Origin: Nevskiales bacterium
GTDB lineage: Bacteria > Pseudomonadota > Gammaproteobacteria > Steroidobacterales > GCA-2729495
DNA length: 64,000 bases
Assembly: GCA_011526045.1 (NCBI GenBank)
Contig: WYBE01000047.1
Location: forward strand, 62,001 to 126,000
Direction of reading: 5' to 3'
The notes beneath the pieces are model-generated. The model was given only the letters and a program-made list of their open reading frames with translations, ran no database searches and was not told the origin of the DNA. This document shows positions 21,801 through 30,495 of the stretch, piece by piece. Numbering within the stretch: the stretch's first letter is position 1; each line of letters begins with the position of its first letter. The translations under genes were made by a program, and so were the position numbers.

Positions 21801-24360
21801 TCGGCGCCTGGTTGAGCAATGGGAGACGGCGATGTCGCGTGTCGCGTCGGCTAAAGCGTGGCTGGCGTTTCTGGAACGGCTCTCTCCGGCTCAAAGCGCA
21901 GCCCTCCAGGCGTGGACGAATGCGGTGCGCAGCCTCGGCAAAGGCACCGGAAAATCCGTGCGCGCGGTGCGTCTCCGGCAGGAAGCGCGCAGTTACGCCA
22001 CGCAGGCCTCGTCAGCCCTGCCGGCGTGGATCATGCCGCGCTACAAAGTCGTGGAGATGATCCGACCCGACGCCGAAAAGTTCGACGTCGTGATCGTCGA
22101 CGAGGCGAGCCAGTCGGGCATCGACTCGCTGTTCCTTTTCCACATCGCACGGCAAATCGTGGTCGTGGGCGACGACCAGCAGATCAGCCCCAACGTCGGC
22201 TTCATCGAGGCGGAACGAATTGCCGCGTTGCAGAACCTTCATCTGCGAAATGTCCGGCACAAGGTCGCCCTCGATGTAAACAGCAGCCTCTACGACAACG
22301 CGCGGATCCGTTTCCAGGCAGCGGTTGTGTTGCGTGAGCACTTCCGGTGCATGCCGGAGATCATCCAGTTTTCAAACGACCTCTGCTATGCGCCGAACGG
22401 AACACCTATCGATCCGCTGCGCACCTATTCCGAGTCGCGGTTACCGCCGGTCGTGACGACGTTCGTGCCGGAAGGATTTCGAGAAGGCGGTGCCAGCAAC
22501 GCGCTCAATCTCGCCGAAGCGGAGACCCTTGTCGAACAAGTCCAAGCGTGCATCGCCGACCCACGTTATGCCGGTAAATCCATGGGAGTGATTTCGCTGC
22601 AAGGGGCCGCCCAAGCGCAGAAGATCCACCAACTGCTCGTTTCCACGATCGGAGCTGTGGAAATGGAAGAGCGGGATTTGGTCTGCGGCGATGCCTACGA
22701 TTTCCAAGGCGACGAACGAGACATCATCTTCCTCTCGCTCGTCGCGGCGCCCAACGAGCGCATTGGAGTTCTCGCCAAAACGGCCGACCACCAGCGATTC
22801 AACGTCGCGGCCAGCCGGGCCCGCGATCAGCTCTGGCTCTTCCACAGCGCGGCGCTCGAAGATATCAGCCCGTCGTGCGTCCGCTACCGCCTGCTCGACT
22901 ATATGCTGGCACCGCGGCGTATGACGGACGACGCGAGCGGCACCGTGCGCTTCGACTCCGAGTTTGAGCGCCACGTGTATGAGCGAATCGTGGCGCGCGG
23001 TTTCTCCGTGCGCACGCAGGTCGCCGTGGGCGATGCCCTCACCCATCGCTATCGCATCGACCTTGTCGTCGAAGGCATGCGAGGCCGCCTGGCCGTCGAA
23101 TGCGACGGCGACAAATGGCACGGCCCTGAACGCTTCGAGGCAGACATGCGACGCCAGCGTGATCTCGAGCGCGCGGGCTGGTGTTTCTGGCGAGTGCGCG
23201 GTGGTGAGTTCTACCGCGACCGCGAGCGCGCGCTCGCGACACTGTGGGGAACATTGGGAGCGCTTGGTGTTGCCGCATGCACCGAGGCACCGCCCGGAGA
23301 TGACGCGACAAATTCCGCGCGCGGTCCGGAACCTGAGCCGCGCGGCAAATCCTCACCGCCTCCACCGCCGCCTGCGGAGCCGACGAAAACAGCGGGCCCG
23401 ATTTCGGCTTCCTCCATCTCCCCACGCACCAACGGCAACTCATCGACGATCGCCCCGCACGAGAAAATCACCGCGCCGTCGCCATCGCCAAAAGAACCCG
23501 CATCCGTTTGGAGAATCCGACCGCTGCCCGACCCACGGCAGTGCTCGCCGGAGCAAATCATCGAGGCGTTCACCGAAATCGTGCGCGCCGAGGGTCCCGT
23601 GCTGTGCTCGCGAGTGTATGCTCTCTACCTCCAAGCCGCGGGTATCGGGCGACTCGGAGCTCAGATAAAAACTCAACTCAATCGGAGCATGGCGCGTGCC
23701 GTGCGTTCTGGCCGATTCGCTCAGGACCAGGACGATTCCGTCGGGCAGTTAGACAAGACCGTTCGCTTGCCCGGCACTCCATCAGTGATCGTGCGAACCG
23801 GCAGCGCGCGGCGATGGGATGAAGTTCCACGTTCCGAGCTGCGTGCGCTCGCAACCAAGTTTTTGCAGGAAACCTCCGACGCCACGGACTCGGAGATCGT
23901 CCGCCGAGTCTATGAAGCCTACGGCGGTGAGCGCCTGCGAAACGACACCGCCCGGGATCTCAGCATCCTGCTTCGACCCGTGCTCACTAGCAACGCACAG
24001 CGCGCAGAGGAGGACACACCGCAACAAACAGATCTCTTCGACCACGAACCGCAGGCGGCTACTCCGGACAAGATCGAGCGGATGATTCGTGTGCAGGTGA
24101 CGCCTCACGCGCTCAGGACTGGCACGCTGAATTTGGATGACGGTTACGTGGATGGAGCATTGGAGCACGGCGAACACCTCGACGTCGTCGGAAAATATCA
24201 GACGTTTCTTGCCGTGGTTGATCCCGATCACGAGCGTCCCACGCTGCGTATCGATTCTGCCAAGGGCTTTTTCGCCGCCTTCGAGTTGAACCAAGGAGAC
24301 TGGCTCGAACTACGCCAGGACGAATCAGGAAAATGGCGAGCCAATCGAGCGGCACGTTGA
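18871..24360 (+). CDS. Giant SF1 helicase with C-terminal Vsr/DUF559-type nuclease (defence candidate)
   Basis: About 1829 aa; start uncertain (TTG at 18871, TTG at 18844 or GTG at 18910). Walker A LVQGPPGTGKSHT is near residue 400, a helical insertion at 500-1050, Walker B VVIVDEAS near 1072, GDDQQISP near 1100, DAYDFQGDERDIIFLSLV near 1275 and NVAASRARDQLWLF near 1310, so this is a Upf1/AAA_11-AAA_12-type superfamily 1 helicase. A Vsr/DUF559-like nuclease follows (YRIDLVVEG...LAVECDGDKWHGPERFEADMRRQRDLERAGWCFWRVRG, about 1392-1450), then a Pro-rich linker, a DUF3320-like winged helix (about 1555-1640) and a unique tail. Helicase-Vsr-DUF3320 fusions are known candidate phage-defence proteins (DUF4011-helicase-Vsr type). 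The next gene starts 37 bp downstream, suggesting an operon. Confidence 0.85.
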   Translation: MPQPSTIPSTREKVLQLLHYLRDFVALRSAVVRDVLSYADEGDVLWFSDMPHDRDCTSPAWGGGEEDDSSSWLCVRQQILPPLPEVPASVEPWIDEDQLTNTHPDHEPALRAVAFLHRPGSEAPEEHRLADHAEVAAAWERYLPKWRAWRVARRRVESIQRIYSRLFSIYQRQTKLGELYELVVGLGLLQWRRRTGDIRRHCFVVSAELRFDRERGEIRLLCPAGGARLRLEDEMIEIADRPPREHYDALQAHLSEWEDELWSAARSDGALKEWGRSLHPDARCELHLERGEGEGDAPLIDLAPAIILRKRGAQSTVKLYEEMIAQLKAPDAEPSFGLTRLVEDIDDASASDGGIDHAAVIENTFSPANGRIYFPKPANRDQREIIARLRRHRGILVQGPPGTGKSHTIANLICHLLAEGKRVLVTSETPRALRVLKDKIPPELQPLCVSNLGGDADSFRELESCVNGITRRHAGWNRRAYESEIADAESELDQVQRKIAVLDRKLHDLRRHETEEHVTATGGSPGTPSALAQHVAEHESRFSWCALERDGPGTPPLSAVEFGLLVSALREITVEAAHDAAMELPNVEVLPDRNAFAVAVGEIDRHHSAAREVETLHTHPAFPVFLRSGTEWRQELRALLATVREKRTELARRPHDWRLTALRDVLSGRALRWERTRKETATLAGSIESRLGDLDASKIEAPVGYTDERLLHDVEAALELLRAGKRWGIFGLKLGPLAPFLHLKRECRLNGIPAATVTVLEKMQRVLDATLRLRRAWALWEGVESPPAGGALVRYAELVEAARTLDAVFEIARTATEASQFLSRHHASVPNWLNDDETELLRVLDAAERTASLREAEQKLEDSAEALRGIVGPRVHPVIECLRTALRARDVSQWAAAVEEVARLHNIRVRLKYRDELLERLRMAAPRLAGALQRAFAEEVWTTRAPDFPAAWTWARTDHWLQERTTPGLIANIEAERRRLVEQWETAMSRVASAKAWLAFLERLSPAQSAALQAWTNAVRSLGKGTGKSVRAVRLRQEARSYATQASSALPAWIMPRYKVVEMIRPDAEKFDVVIVDEASQSGIDSLFLFHIARQIVVVGDDQQISPNVGFIEAERIAALQNLHLRNVRHKVALDVNSSLYDNARIRFQAAVVLREHFRCMPEIIQFSNDLCYAPNGTPIDPLRTYSESRLPPVVTTFVPEGFREGGASNALNLAEAETLVEQVQACIADPRYAGKSMGVISLQGAAQAQKIHQLLVSTIGAVEMEERDLVCGDAYDFQGDERDIIFLSLVAAPNERIGVLAKTADHQRFNVAASRARDQLWLFHSAALEDISPSCVRYRLLDYMLAPRRMTDDASGTVRFDSEFERHVYERIVARGFSVRTQVAVGDALTHRYRIDLVVEGMRGRLAVECDGDKWHGPERFEADMRRQRDLERAGWCFWRVRGGEFYRDRERALATLWGTLGALGVAACTEAPPGDDATNSARGPEPEPRGKSSPPPPPPAEPTKTAGPISASSISPRTNGNSSTIAPHEKITAPSPSPKEPASVWRIRPLPDPRQCSPEQIIEAFTEIVRAEGPVLCSRVYALYLQAAGIGRLGAQIKTQLNRSMARAVRSGRFAQDQDDSVGQLDKTVRLPGTPSVIVRTGSARRWDEVPRSELRALATKFLQETSDATDSEIVRRVYEAYGGERLRNDTARDLSILLRPVLTSNAQRAEEDTPQQTDLFDHEPQAATPDKIERMIRVQVTPHALRTGTLNLDDGYVDGALEHGEHLDVVGKYQTFLAVVDPDHERPTLRIDSAKGFFAAFELNQGDWLELRQDESGKWRANRAAR

Positions 24361-24397
24361 TCGTGCGTGCCGCGCGGTCATTCGACAATCCACTCTC

Positions 24398-25669
24398 ATG
24401 TCCACTCCGTTCACCACCCTGCTCCAGCGCTGGCGCGAGGACGCCGGCGGCACGTATCGCACTTGGTTCCTCTGGGAAGAGCGTCTCAAAAATTTCCGCT
24501 CCATCCGCCGCGGCCTGGCGCAAGTCGTTCAGGAGATCGAGGCTGGCACCTTCGGCAATGTCTACAAAGGTTCGTCGCTCGAGACCGTCGTCGGCTCCAT
24601 CGCCGAGCAGCGCCAGATGTTCAAGGGCGCCGACCACGCGTTTCTCTGGAAACCGAAGCTGCGCATTCCCGACATCTACGAAAATCGCGACAACCAAATC
24701 GCGTTCGGTCGCTTCCTCGACACGTGCGCGTGCTGCTCCTCTGAAGACGCCGTGCTCGCCGCGATCCGCCAGCTCGACAGCCGACAGATCAAGGGTCTCG
24801 GTCCGGCCGCTGCCAACCTGCTCTATTTCCTGCACCCGACATTCGTGCCGCCGTTCAACACCGCGATCGTCAACGGCTACAACGCGCTCATCGGTGCGAA
24901 GGTGAAGCTCGGTAAGTGGACCGAATACCTCGCGATGCGCGAAGGCATCCTGCGGCTCAATGCCGAGCACCGCGATCTCCTTTCGAACGATTTTGGCGCG
25001 ATCGGCGGATTCTTGTTCGACGTCGGCAGCGGCCGTTATCCCGCACCGCCTCGCGATGGCGACGATGCCGCGCGCATCGCATGGGAAACCGACCTTCGAA
25101 AAGTCCGCGAAGACGGCGCGGCGGCGGCGAAGCAACTACGACGCAGCGAAGAAGAGGAACGTTCGCACACGGAGATCCAGGCGTGGCTGCGCGACCTCGG
25201 GCGTGCGCTTGGCTTCGATGTCTGGGTTGCCGCCAACGACTCGAATCGCGCTCTCCCGACCGGCCGGCTCGGTGACGGCTGCATCGAGACGCTGCCATCC
25301 TCGATCTCATCCGCACCCGGCAGCGATGCCATCCGGCTGATCGATGTCATTTGGCTCAATCGCGAAACCGCCCACGTCGTCGCCGCATTCGAGGTGGAGC
25401 ACACGACCTCGATCTACTCCGGGATCGTGCGCCTCCTCGATCTCGCGATCGGTGCGCCTGAGCACGCTGTGAAGGGACTGTTCCTCGTCGCGCCCGACGA
25501 TCGCGAAGATGAAGTGCGCGAGCAGCTCTTGCGGCCGGCGTTTCGGCATATCGCCCATCTCCAGATGCGTTTCCTGCCCTACGGCGAGCTCTCGAAAAAT
25601 CGCGACGCCATCGCCCGTTTCGGCGAAGGGCTGAAGGCGATCCACGCGGTGAGCAAGTCGCTCAATTGA
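24398..25669 (+). CDS. HhH-containing PD-(D/E)XK restriction-like endonuclease
   Basis: 423 aa. The N-terminal half has a helix-hairpin-helix-like element at about residues 126-150 (DSRQIKGLGPAAANLLYFLHPTFVPPFNTAIV), reminiscent of HhH DNA-lesion or DNA-binding proteins. The C-terminal domain shows RLIDVIWLN (Asp near 315) and AAFEVEHTTSIYSGIVRLLDL (Glu-Val-Glu-His near 330-334), the ExE/ExK-like core of PD-(D/E)XK restriction-type nucleases of the EVEHTTSIYSG family. A basic coiled segment (LRRSEEEERSHTEIQAWLRDLG) links the two. It follows the giant helicase by 37 bp on the same strand and probably works with it. Target unknown. Confidence 0.75.
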   Translation: MSTPFTTLLQRWREDAGGTYRTWFLWEERLKNFRSIRRGLAQVVQEIEAGTFGNVYKGSSLETVVGSIAEQRQMFKGADHAFLWKPKLRIPDIYENRDNQIAFGRFLDTCACCSSEDAVLAAIRQLDSRQIKGLGPAAANLLYFLHPTFVPPFNTAIVNGYNALIGAKVKLGKWTEYLAMREGILRLNAEHRDLLSNDFGAIGGFLFDVGSGRYPAPPRDGDDAARIAWETDLRKVREDGAAAAKQLRRSEEEERSHTEIQAWLRDLGRALGFDVWVAANDSNRALPTGRLGDGCIETLPSSISSAPGSDAIRLIDVIWLNRETAHVVAAFEVEHTTSIYSGIVRLLDLAIGAPEHAVKGLFLVAPDDREDEVREQLLRPAFRHIAHLQMRFLPYGELSKNRDAIARFGEGLKAIHAVSKSLN

Positions 25670-25763
25670 CCACCTCAGCGCCAGCGCGGTCGGCTGGCGC
25701 GTCCGGCAATCACCGCCGAGCTTCGGGGTTGACGTCGCAGGCGGCAACGCCGACGCAGATCGC

Positions 25764-26654
25764 ATGACACTCTGCGTTGCTTGGCGCTTTCAGGACAAAG
25801 TGTCGTTCGCTGCTGATTCGATGGTCGGAACCACTGTCGGTCAGACGTTCGACGTTGCAGTAAAGCTTTTCGCCATTCCGATCGTCGTCGTTGGACCCAT
25901 CGATGCTCAAACCGGTGTGGCGAAGAAGGCCTACGCGCGAACGATTGCTCTTGGATATTCTGCTGAAAATGGGACGGCCGCGGCCGTGTTCAAAGACGTT
26001 TTCGCGAATGTTGGAGCCAGCCTACAGCGGGTTGATGATCGTGCGAATCTCTCGTTTCGCGAGATTGCCGAGTTAGCTGCGCGAGTTTACGAGATCGTGG
26101 GCACAAAGGCCCGAGTCGGATTCGATATCCAAGATCTTCCGGACGTCCTGCTGGGAGGATGGTGTGATCACGAAAAGCGCATCCGTGTTTTTAAGCTCGT
26201 GGCGCCAGGCAACGACACAGCAACGCCGATCATCTCTGAGCGGCTCATGTCATCGGCCGATTTTGACTTTGAGCCGATTGGCAGCGGCAAGAATGCATTC
26301 CGCCAACTGGTGGAGCGTCACGAGAAAACCCACGGCTCCATACACATCAACATGCTGCGCTGGTTCAAGCAGCTCATCGACAGCAAAGACGTGCCCAGCG
26401 TCGGGGGGACGTTGCAGTTCGGAGAATTTCGCGAGCGCGACTTCGTCCTGCGCGGCATTATTTACCCACCTGACGATTCATCTGGCGGGAAAGCACGTTG
26501 GATGCTGTCGAACATGGACGTTTCCAGATTGTCGGACCCACAGAACGAACTCGGGCTTCAGCCGGCTGGTGGATTCGCAAACCCGTTTCCGAACACGTTG
26601 CCGCCGCAGGTTGCCGATTTTCTCAGTCGCATTCCTGAAATCACACCGGAGTAG
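25764..26654 (+). CDS. Proteasome-like Ntn hydrolase (Thr1 peptidase fold)
   Basis: 296 aa. If the initiator Met is removed, the protein begins TLCVAWRFQDKVSFAADSM with Thr1, Asp17 (AADS) and Lys33 (FDVAVKLFAI). These are exactly the catalytic positions of proteasome beta subunits and HslV. The first 200 residues alternate strands and helices as expected for that fold (RTIALGYSAENGTAAAVFKDVF; DLPDVLLGGWCDHEKRIRVFKL); the last 100 are specific. No ATPase partner is adjacent. It lies 94 bp after the PD-(D/E)XK gene in the same direction and may be a third component of the island. Proteolytic activity is inferred from residues only. Confidence 0.65.
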   Translation: MTLCVAWRFQDKVSFAADSMVGTTVGQTFDVAVKLFAIPIVVVGPIDAQTGVAKKAYARTIALGYSAENGTAAAVFKDVFANVGASLQRVDDRANLSFREIAELAARVYEIVGTKARVGFDIQDLPDVLLGGWCDHEKRIRVFKLVAPGNDTATPIISERLMSSADFDFEPIGSGKNAFRQLVERHEKTHGSIHINMLRWFKQLIDSKDVPSVGGTLQFGEFRERDFVLRGIIYPPDDSSGGKARWMLSNMDVSRLSDPQNELGLQPAGGFANPFPNTLPPQVADFLSRIPEITPE

Positions 26655-26677
26655 CGGCGGCAACGTGTCGGCGAAGT

Positions 26678-27886
26678 TTAGCTCGTCCTATGAAGCCCCT
26701 TTGCGGCCGCGCACGCCGTTATCGCTGCGAGGATGGCTCCCGCCACAAACGTGGCTTGTGCCCCGAAGCTCGACCAAAGCGCGCCGGCCAATGCGCTCGC
26801 CAAGAGAAGGACGACGCCACGAACAAGATTGATGACGCCGAAGGCCGTGCCGCGCAGCTCGGGCGGCGCATGATCTGCCGTCAGCGCGCTGATCAGTCCT
26901 TCCGTTGTGCCCATGTGCAGCCCCCAGGCGGCAATCCCTGCGAAGATCGTGATGGGGCTGTTGCCGAACGCGAGTAACGCGTCGGCGATGATCATAATTA
27001 CGCAGCCGAGCACGAGCAGGCGTTGCCTCGGCATCCGATCCGAGAGCGCGCCCGCCGGATAGGCCGACAGCACGTAGGCCAGATTCATCACGACGAGAGC
27101 CAGCGGCGCATACGCTTCGCGCAGTCCCGTTGATTGCGCGCGCAAGACGAGAAACGCCTCCGAGAATCGCGTCAGTGTGAAGAGGACGACGATGACCGTC
27201 AGCCGCCAGAATGCCGCCGGGAAACTTCGCCAGTGAAAACCCGCAAGCGGATTGCCACGCGTTTCCTTTCGCGTCGCCGGCGGTTCATGCACCGCGATAA
27301 CAAGAATCCCGACCGCGATAATCGCGGGCACCGTAGCGATCCAAAACACCGTGCGCACGCGACCCGCCATCCACAACATGAGCCCTATCGCGAGCAACGG
27401 GCCGATGAACGCGCCGACGGTATCCAGCGCCTGCCGCAAGCCAAACGCCGTGCCACGCTGCTCAGGCGCGGTCAAATCGGCCACGAGAGCATCGCGTGGC
27501 GCACCGCGAATGCCTTTGCCAATCCGGTCGATGAAACGCGCCGTGAACACCGTCATAGCGCTGTCCGCGAGCGGGAACAATGGCTTGGTGAGCGCAGCCA
27601 TGCCATAGCCGAGCACCGCGAGCGGCTTTCGTCGGCCGAGTCGGTCGGACCACACTCCGGAAAACAGCTTCGTGATGGCCGCGGTGCTTTCGGCGATACC
27701 CTCGATCAATCCCAGCGCCACCGCGCTCACGCCGAGCGTGCCGACGAGAAAGATCGGCAACAGCCCGTGAATCATCTCGGACGAGATGTCCATGAACAGG
27801 CTGACAAACCCGAGTGCCCATACGCCGCGTGGCAGTTGCTTCGACGGCACCCTGGAGGGGCGACCTGTCTCGAGATCGCGTTCCAT
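26678..27886 (-). CDS. MFS transporter
   Basis: 402 aa from the ATG at 27886, about 12 membrane helices. Typical MFS features: GVWSDRLGRRKPLAVLGYG between helices 2 and 3, RFIDRIGKGIRGAPRDALVADLTAPEQRGTAFGLRQALDTVGAFIGP in helices 4-5, and a repeat of the loop motif (AGALSDRMPRQRLLVLG) in the second half. The RIGKGIRGAPRDAL signature marks the MFS group often found with metal-efflux genes in bacteria. The ATG overlaps the TGA of the upstream Mo-carrier-like gene (TGATG), so translation is coupled. It ends the long metal operon. Substrate unknown; possibly a metal complex or drug. Confidence 0.85.
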   Translation of the reverse strand: MERDLETGRPSRVPSKQLPRGVWALGFVSLFMDISSEMIHGLLPIFLVGTLGVSAVALGLIEGIAESTAAITKLFSGVWSDRLGRRKPLAVLGYGMAALTKPLFPLADSAMTVFTARFIDRIGKGIRGAPRDALVADLTAPEQRGTAFGLRQALDTVGAFIGPLLAIGLMLWMAGRVRTVFWIATVPAIIAVGILVIAVHEPPATRKETRGNPLAGFHWRSFPAAFWRLTVIVVLFTLTRFSEAFLVLRAQSTGLREAYAPLALVVMNLAYVLSAYPAGALSDRMPRQRLLVLGCVIMIIADALLAFGNSPITIFAGIAAWGLHMGTTEGLISALTADHAPPELRGTAFGVINLVRGVVLLLASALAGALWSSFGAQATFVAGAILAAITACAAAKGLHRTS

Positions 27887-28380
27887 CAACTCCCCTTTCC
27901 TTTCACCAACCCAGCGGTCGCAATGACGCCGTCGATCACCAAACGCGCGGCGCGATAAATTTCAGGATCATCGGAGAGTCGTGGCCCCGCGACGTTGAGC
28001 GTCGAGCCTTCGACTCGAGTGAGCCACGCAGCGATCACACTGACGGCAGCGCCAGGGTTCATCTCATTCAGATCGACGTGGAGCACCGGCTTGCCATGCT
28101 GTTCGGCGAGCTTCTTCGTCAGCGCGGAACCGCCGTGCAGCGGACCATGGGAGAGAATGAGCGTGGCGTCGGCTTCGAGGACGTTGAGTTCGGTGCGTTT
28201 CTCGATCGCCGATTCGTCGCACTCACGTAGGTTCAGATATCGATCTGGAATGATTCCGTCTTCGGCCGTCCGGCCCTTGGGAACCCAGCCACCGCAAGGG
28301 ATAGTTCTGGCCAGCGCCGCATCCAACGCGGCGCGATCGGCGCCGGTTTGTCCGCCTGAGATGATGCGTCCGATCCGCAC
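27886..28380 (-). CDS. Putative molybdenum-carrier / Rossmann (TIGR00725/YpsA-like) protein
   Basis: 164 aa. N-terminal IISGGQTGADRAALDAA is the signature of the putative molybdenum carrier family, which has a SLOG/LOG-type Rossmann fold. GGWVPKGRTAEDGIIPDRY, LILSHGPLHGGSALTKKLAEQHGKPVLHVDL and the C-terminal GSTLNVAGPRLSDDPEIY are also typical. The family binds a nucleotide-like ligand or molybdate; the name reflects one structural study. It lies 93 bp after the P-type ATPase gene and is translationally coupled to the MFS gene (TGATG). Confidence 0.8.
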   Translation of the reverse strand: MRIGRIISGGQTGADRAALDAALARTIPCGGWVPKGRTAEDGIIPDRYLNLRECDESAIEKRTELNVLEADATLILSHGPLHGGSALTKKLAEQHGKPVLHVDLNEMNPGAAVSVIAAWLTRVEGSTLNVAGPRLSDDPEIYRAARLVIDGVIATAGLVKGKGS

Positions 28381-28473
28381 GGCCTGCCTTTTGAAATTCC
28401 CAACCGCAGAAAACCTTGGCGTCGCTCGTGAGGCTCAGCCAGCCTGTTTCGCTTCCCTAGGTCCACGGCCGGT

Positions 28474-30483
28474 TCACGGCACGCGCAGCAGACGAAGCGC
28501 GTTCGCAACGACGAGCAACGTTGCGCCGGTATCGGCGAGAATTGCGAGCCAAAGACTCGCGAACCCAACAAGCGCCAACGCGAGAAACAGCAGTTTGAGT
28601 CCCAACGAAAACGCGACGTTAAAGCGAATGATCGCCAGCGTGCGGCGGCCGAGGCGGACCGTTTCGGCGATTTTCGCGAGATCGTCCTTCATCAGCGCGA
28701 TGTCCGCAGTTTCGATCGCCGCATCTGTTCCGGCGGCGCCCATCGCGATCCCGACTGTGGCGGTCGCCATCGCAGGCGCGTCGTTTACTCCGTCGCCGAC
28801 CATGCCGACGACTTCGTGTTGCGCACGGAGCGATTTAACCGCCGCCACTTTTTCGTCGGGCAGAAGATCGCCGCGGGCTTCGTCGATGCCGACCTGTTTG
28901 GCGATGAAGTCCGCCGTGCGCTGGTTGTCGCCGCTCAACATCACTACCTTCCGCACGCCGGATTCGTGCAGCGCGCGGATCGCCTGCGCCGCGGTTTCTC
29001 GCACCGTATCGCCCACCGCGATGATGCCGAGGACACCACCGGCGCAGTCGTCATGCGGCCGGTGCCCCACGACAACGACTGACTGGCCCCGCCCCTCGAT
29101 AGCCGCGAGCCGGCGTTCGATGTCCTCGGAGCAAACGCCTAGTTCGTGTGTGAAACGGTGATTGCCGACAAAATAAGCATGCCCGTCGATAAATCCCTGC
29201 GCGCCGCGTCCGCTGCGGTTCTGGTAATCCTGCGCGCGCGGAAACGTGATGCCGCGTTTTTGAGCGTGCTCGACCACTGCTTTTGCCAGCGGGTGCGCGG
29301 AGTGGGCGTCGATCGCCGCCGCAATGCTCAAGATTTCCGGCTCCGCAATCTGAACGACTATCTCGATGCCCTGCACCGTCGGCCGTCCTTCCGTGATGGT
29401 GCCGGTCTTGTCAAGCGCGAGTGCGTTTAGTTTCGCGATGGATTCGAGGTGCGCGCCACCTTTCACGAGCACGCCGCGCCGCGCCATGGCGGTGAGCCCC
29501 GCCACGATGCTCACGGGGGTGGAAATCACCAGCGCACACGGGCACGCGATGATGAGCATCACGCACGCGCGATAAAGCCATTGCGACCAGTCACCGCCGA
29601 AGAAAAGCGGTGGAATCAGGAAAATGAGCAAAGCGATGCCCGTGACGATCGGCGTGTAATAGCGCGCAAAGACATCGACGAACCGCTGTGTCGGCGCTTT
29701 CTGCTCCTGCGCTTCCTTCACTAGCCGAATGATCCGCGCGAGCGTCGTATCGCCGGCTGCTTTCGTGACGCGCACCTCAAGGGAACCTTCGCCGTTGATC
29801 GTGCCGGCAAACACCGTGTCGCCCTTCTTCTTGTCCACCGGCACGGATTCACCGGTGATTGGCGCCTGATTCACCGCGGACTCGCCTGCGGTGATTTCAC
29901 CGTCGAGGGGAATGCTCGTGCTGGATTTCACCGCGACGACCTCCCCGACTTTCACATCCTCCACCGGCACCTCGACGAAATGGCCGTCGCGATTCACCGC
30001 TGCGACCTTGGGCGCGATTTCGAGCAGCGCTTCCACCGCTCTTCGCGCGCGACGATCCGCCCATCCCTCAAGCCACTCGGCGACGCCGAACAGGAAAACC
30101 ACCGTGGCAGCTTCAATCCACTCTCCGATGATCGATGCTCCCACGGCGGCGATGACCACCAGCAGATTGATGTCGGGCCGCAGCCGACGAGCGGCGCGCC
30201 ACGCTTTCGGCAGCAGGAACCAGCCGCCCGCGATCATTGCGGCGAGCGACAGACCCGCTGTGACCGAGGCGGACAGCATCTTGGTCCAGTGCAGAATCAA
30301 CCCGACGCCCACGAGCGCACCGGAAACGATCAAGCTGATCGACTCGGCGCGACTGGCCCCATGTTCGTGACCTTCATGGCCGCCACCGTGCCCACAGCCT
30401 TCGCACTCCGACTCGTGTTTGTCTTGCGCATCCTCGTGCTCGTGAGGATCACCGCCGCGGGAAGATTTGTGATCGTCGCTCAT
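28474..30483 (-). CDS. zntA: P1B-type Zn2+/Cd2+/Pb2+-exporting ATPase (ZntA-like) with His-rich N-terminus
   Basis: 669 aa from the ATG at 30483. Residues 1-45 form a His/Asp/Cys-rich tail (HEHEDAQDKHESECEGCGHGGGHEGHEHG) in place of the usual HMA domain. P-type signatures: TGESVPV (A-domain), membrane CPCAL, phosphorylation DKTGTIT, SAHPLA (nucleotide domain) and GDGVNDAPA. The end GLKLLFLALALVGFASLWLAILADTGATLLVVANALRL contains the Lys and DTG of P1B-2 ATPases, giving Zn/Cd/Pb specificity. It is an inner-membrane exporter. A lipoprotein gene of the window's metal family ends 12 bp upstream. Specificity is assigned by motif; the His tail is a probable zinc sensor or sink. Confidence 0.92.
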   Translation of the reverse strand: MSDDHKSSRGGDPHEHEDAQDKHESECEGCGHGGGHEGHEHGASRAESISLIVSGALVGVGLILHWTKMLSASVTAGLSLAAMIAGGWFLLPKAWRAARRLRPDINLLVVIAAVGASIIGEWIEAATVVFLFGVAEWLEGWADRRARRAVEALLEIAPKVAAVNRDGHFVEVPVEDVKVGEVVAVKSSTSIPLDGEITAGESAVNQAPITGESVPVDKKKGDTVFAGTINGEGSLEVRVTKAAGDTTLARIIRLVKEAQEQKAPTQRFVDVFARYYTPIVTGIALLIFLIPPLFFGGDWSQWLYRACVMLIIACPCALVISTPVSIVAGLTAMARRGVLVKGGAHLESIAKLNALALDKTGTITEGRPTVQGIEIVVQIAEPEILSIAAAIDAHSAHPLAKAVVEHAQKRGITFPRAQDYQNRSGRGAQGFIDGHAYFVGNHRFTHELGVCSEDIERRLAAIEGRGQSVVVVGHRPHDDCAGGVLGIIAVGDTVRETAAQAIRALHESGVRKVVMLSGDNQRTADFIAKQVGIDEARGDLLPDEKVAAVKSLRAQHEVVGMVGDGVNDAPAMATATVGIAMGAAGTDAAIETADIALMKDDLAKIAETVRLGRRTLAIIRFNVAFSLGLKLLFLALALVGFASLWLAILADTGATLLVVANALRLLRVP

Positions 30484-30495
30484 GGTAGTTGGCAA

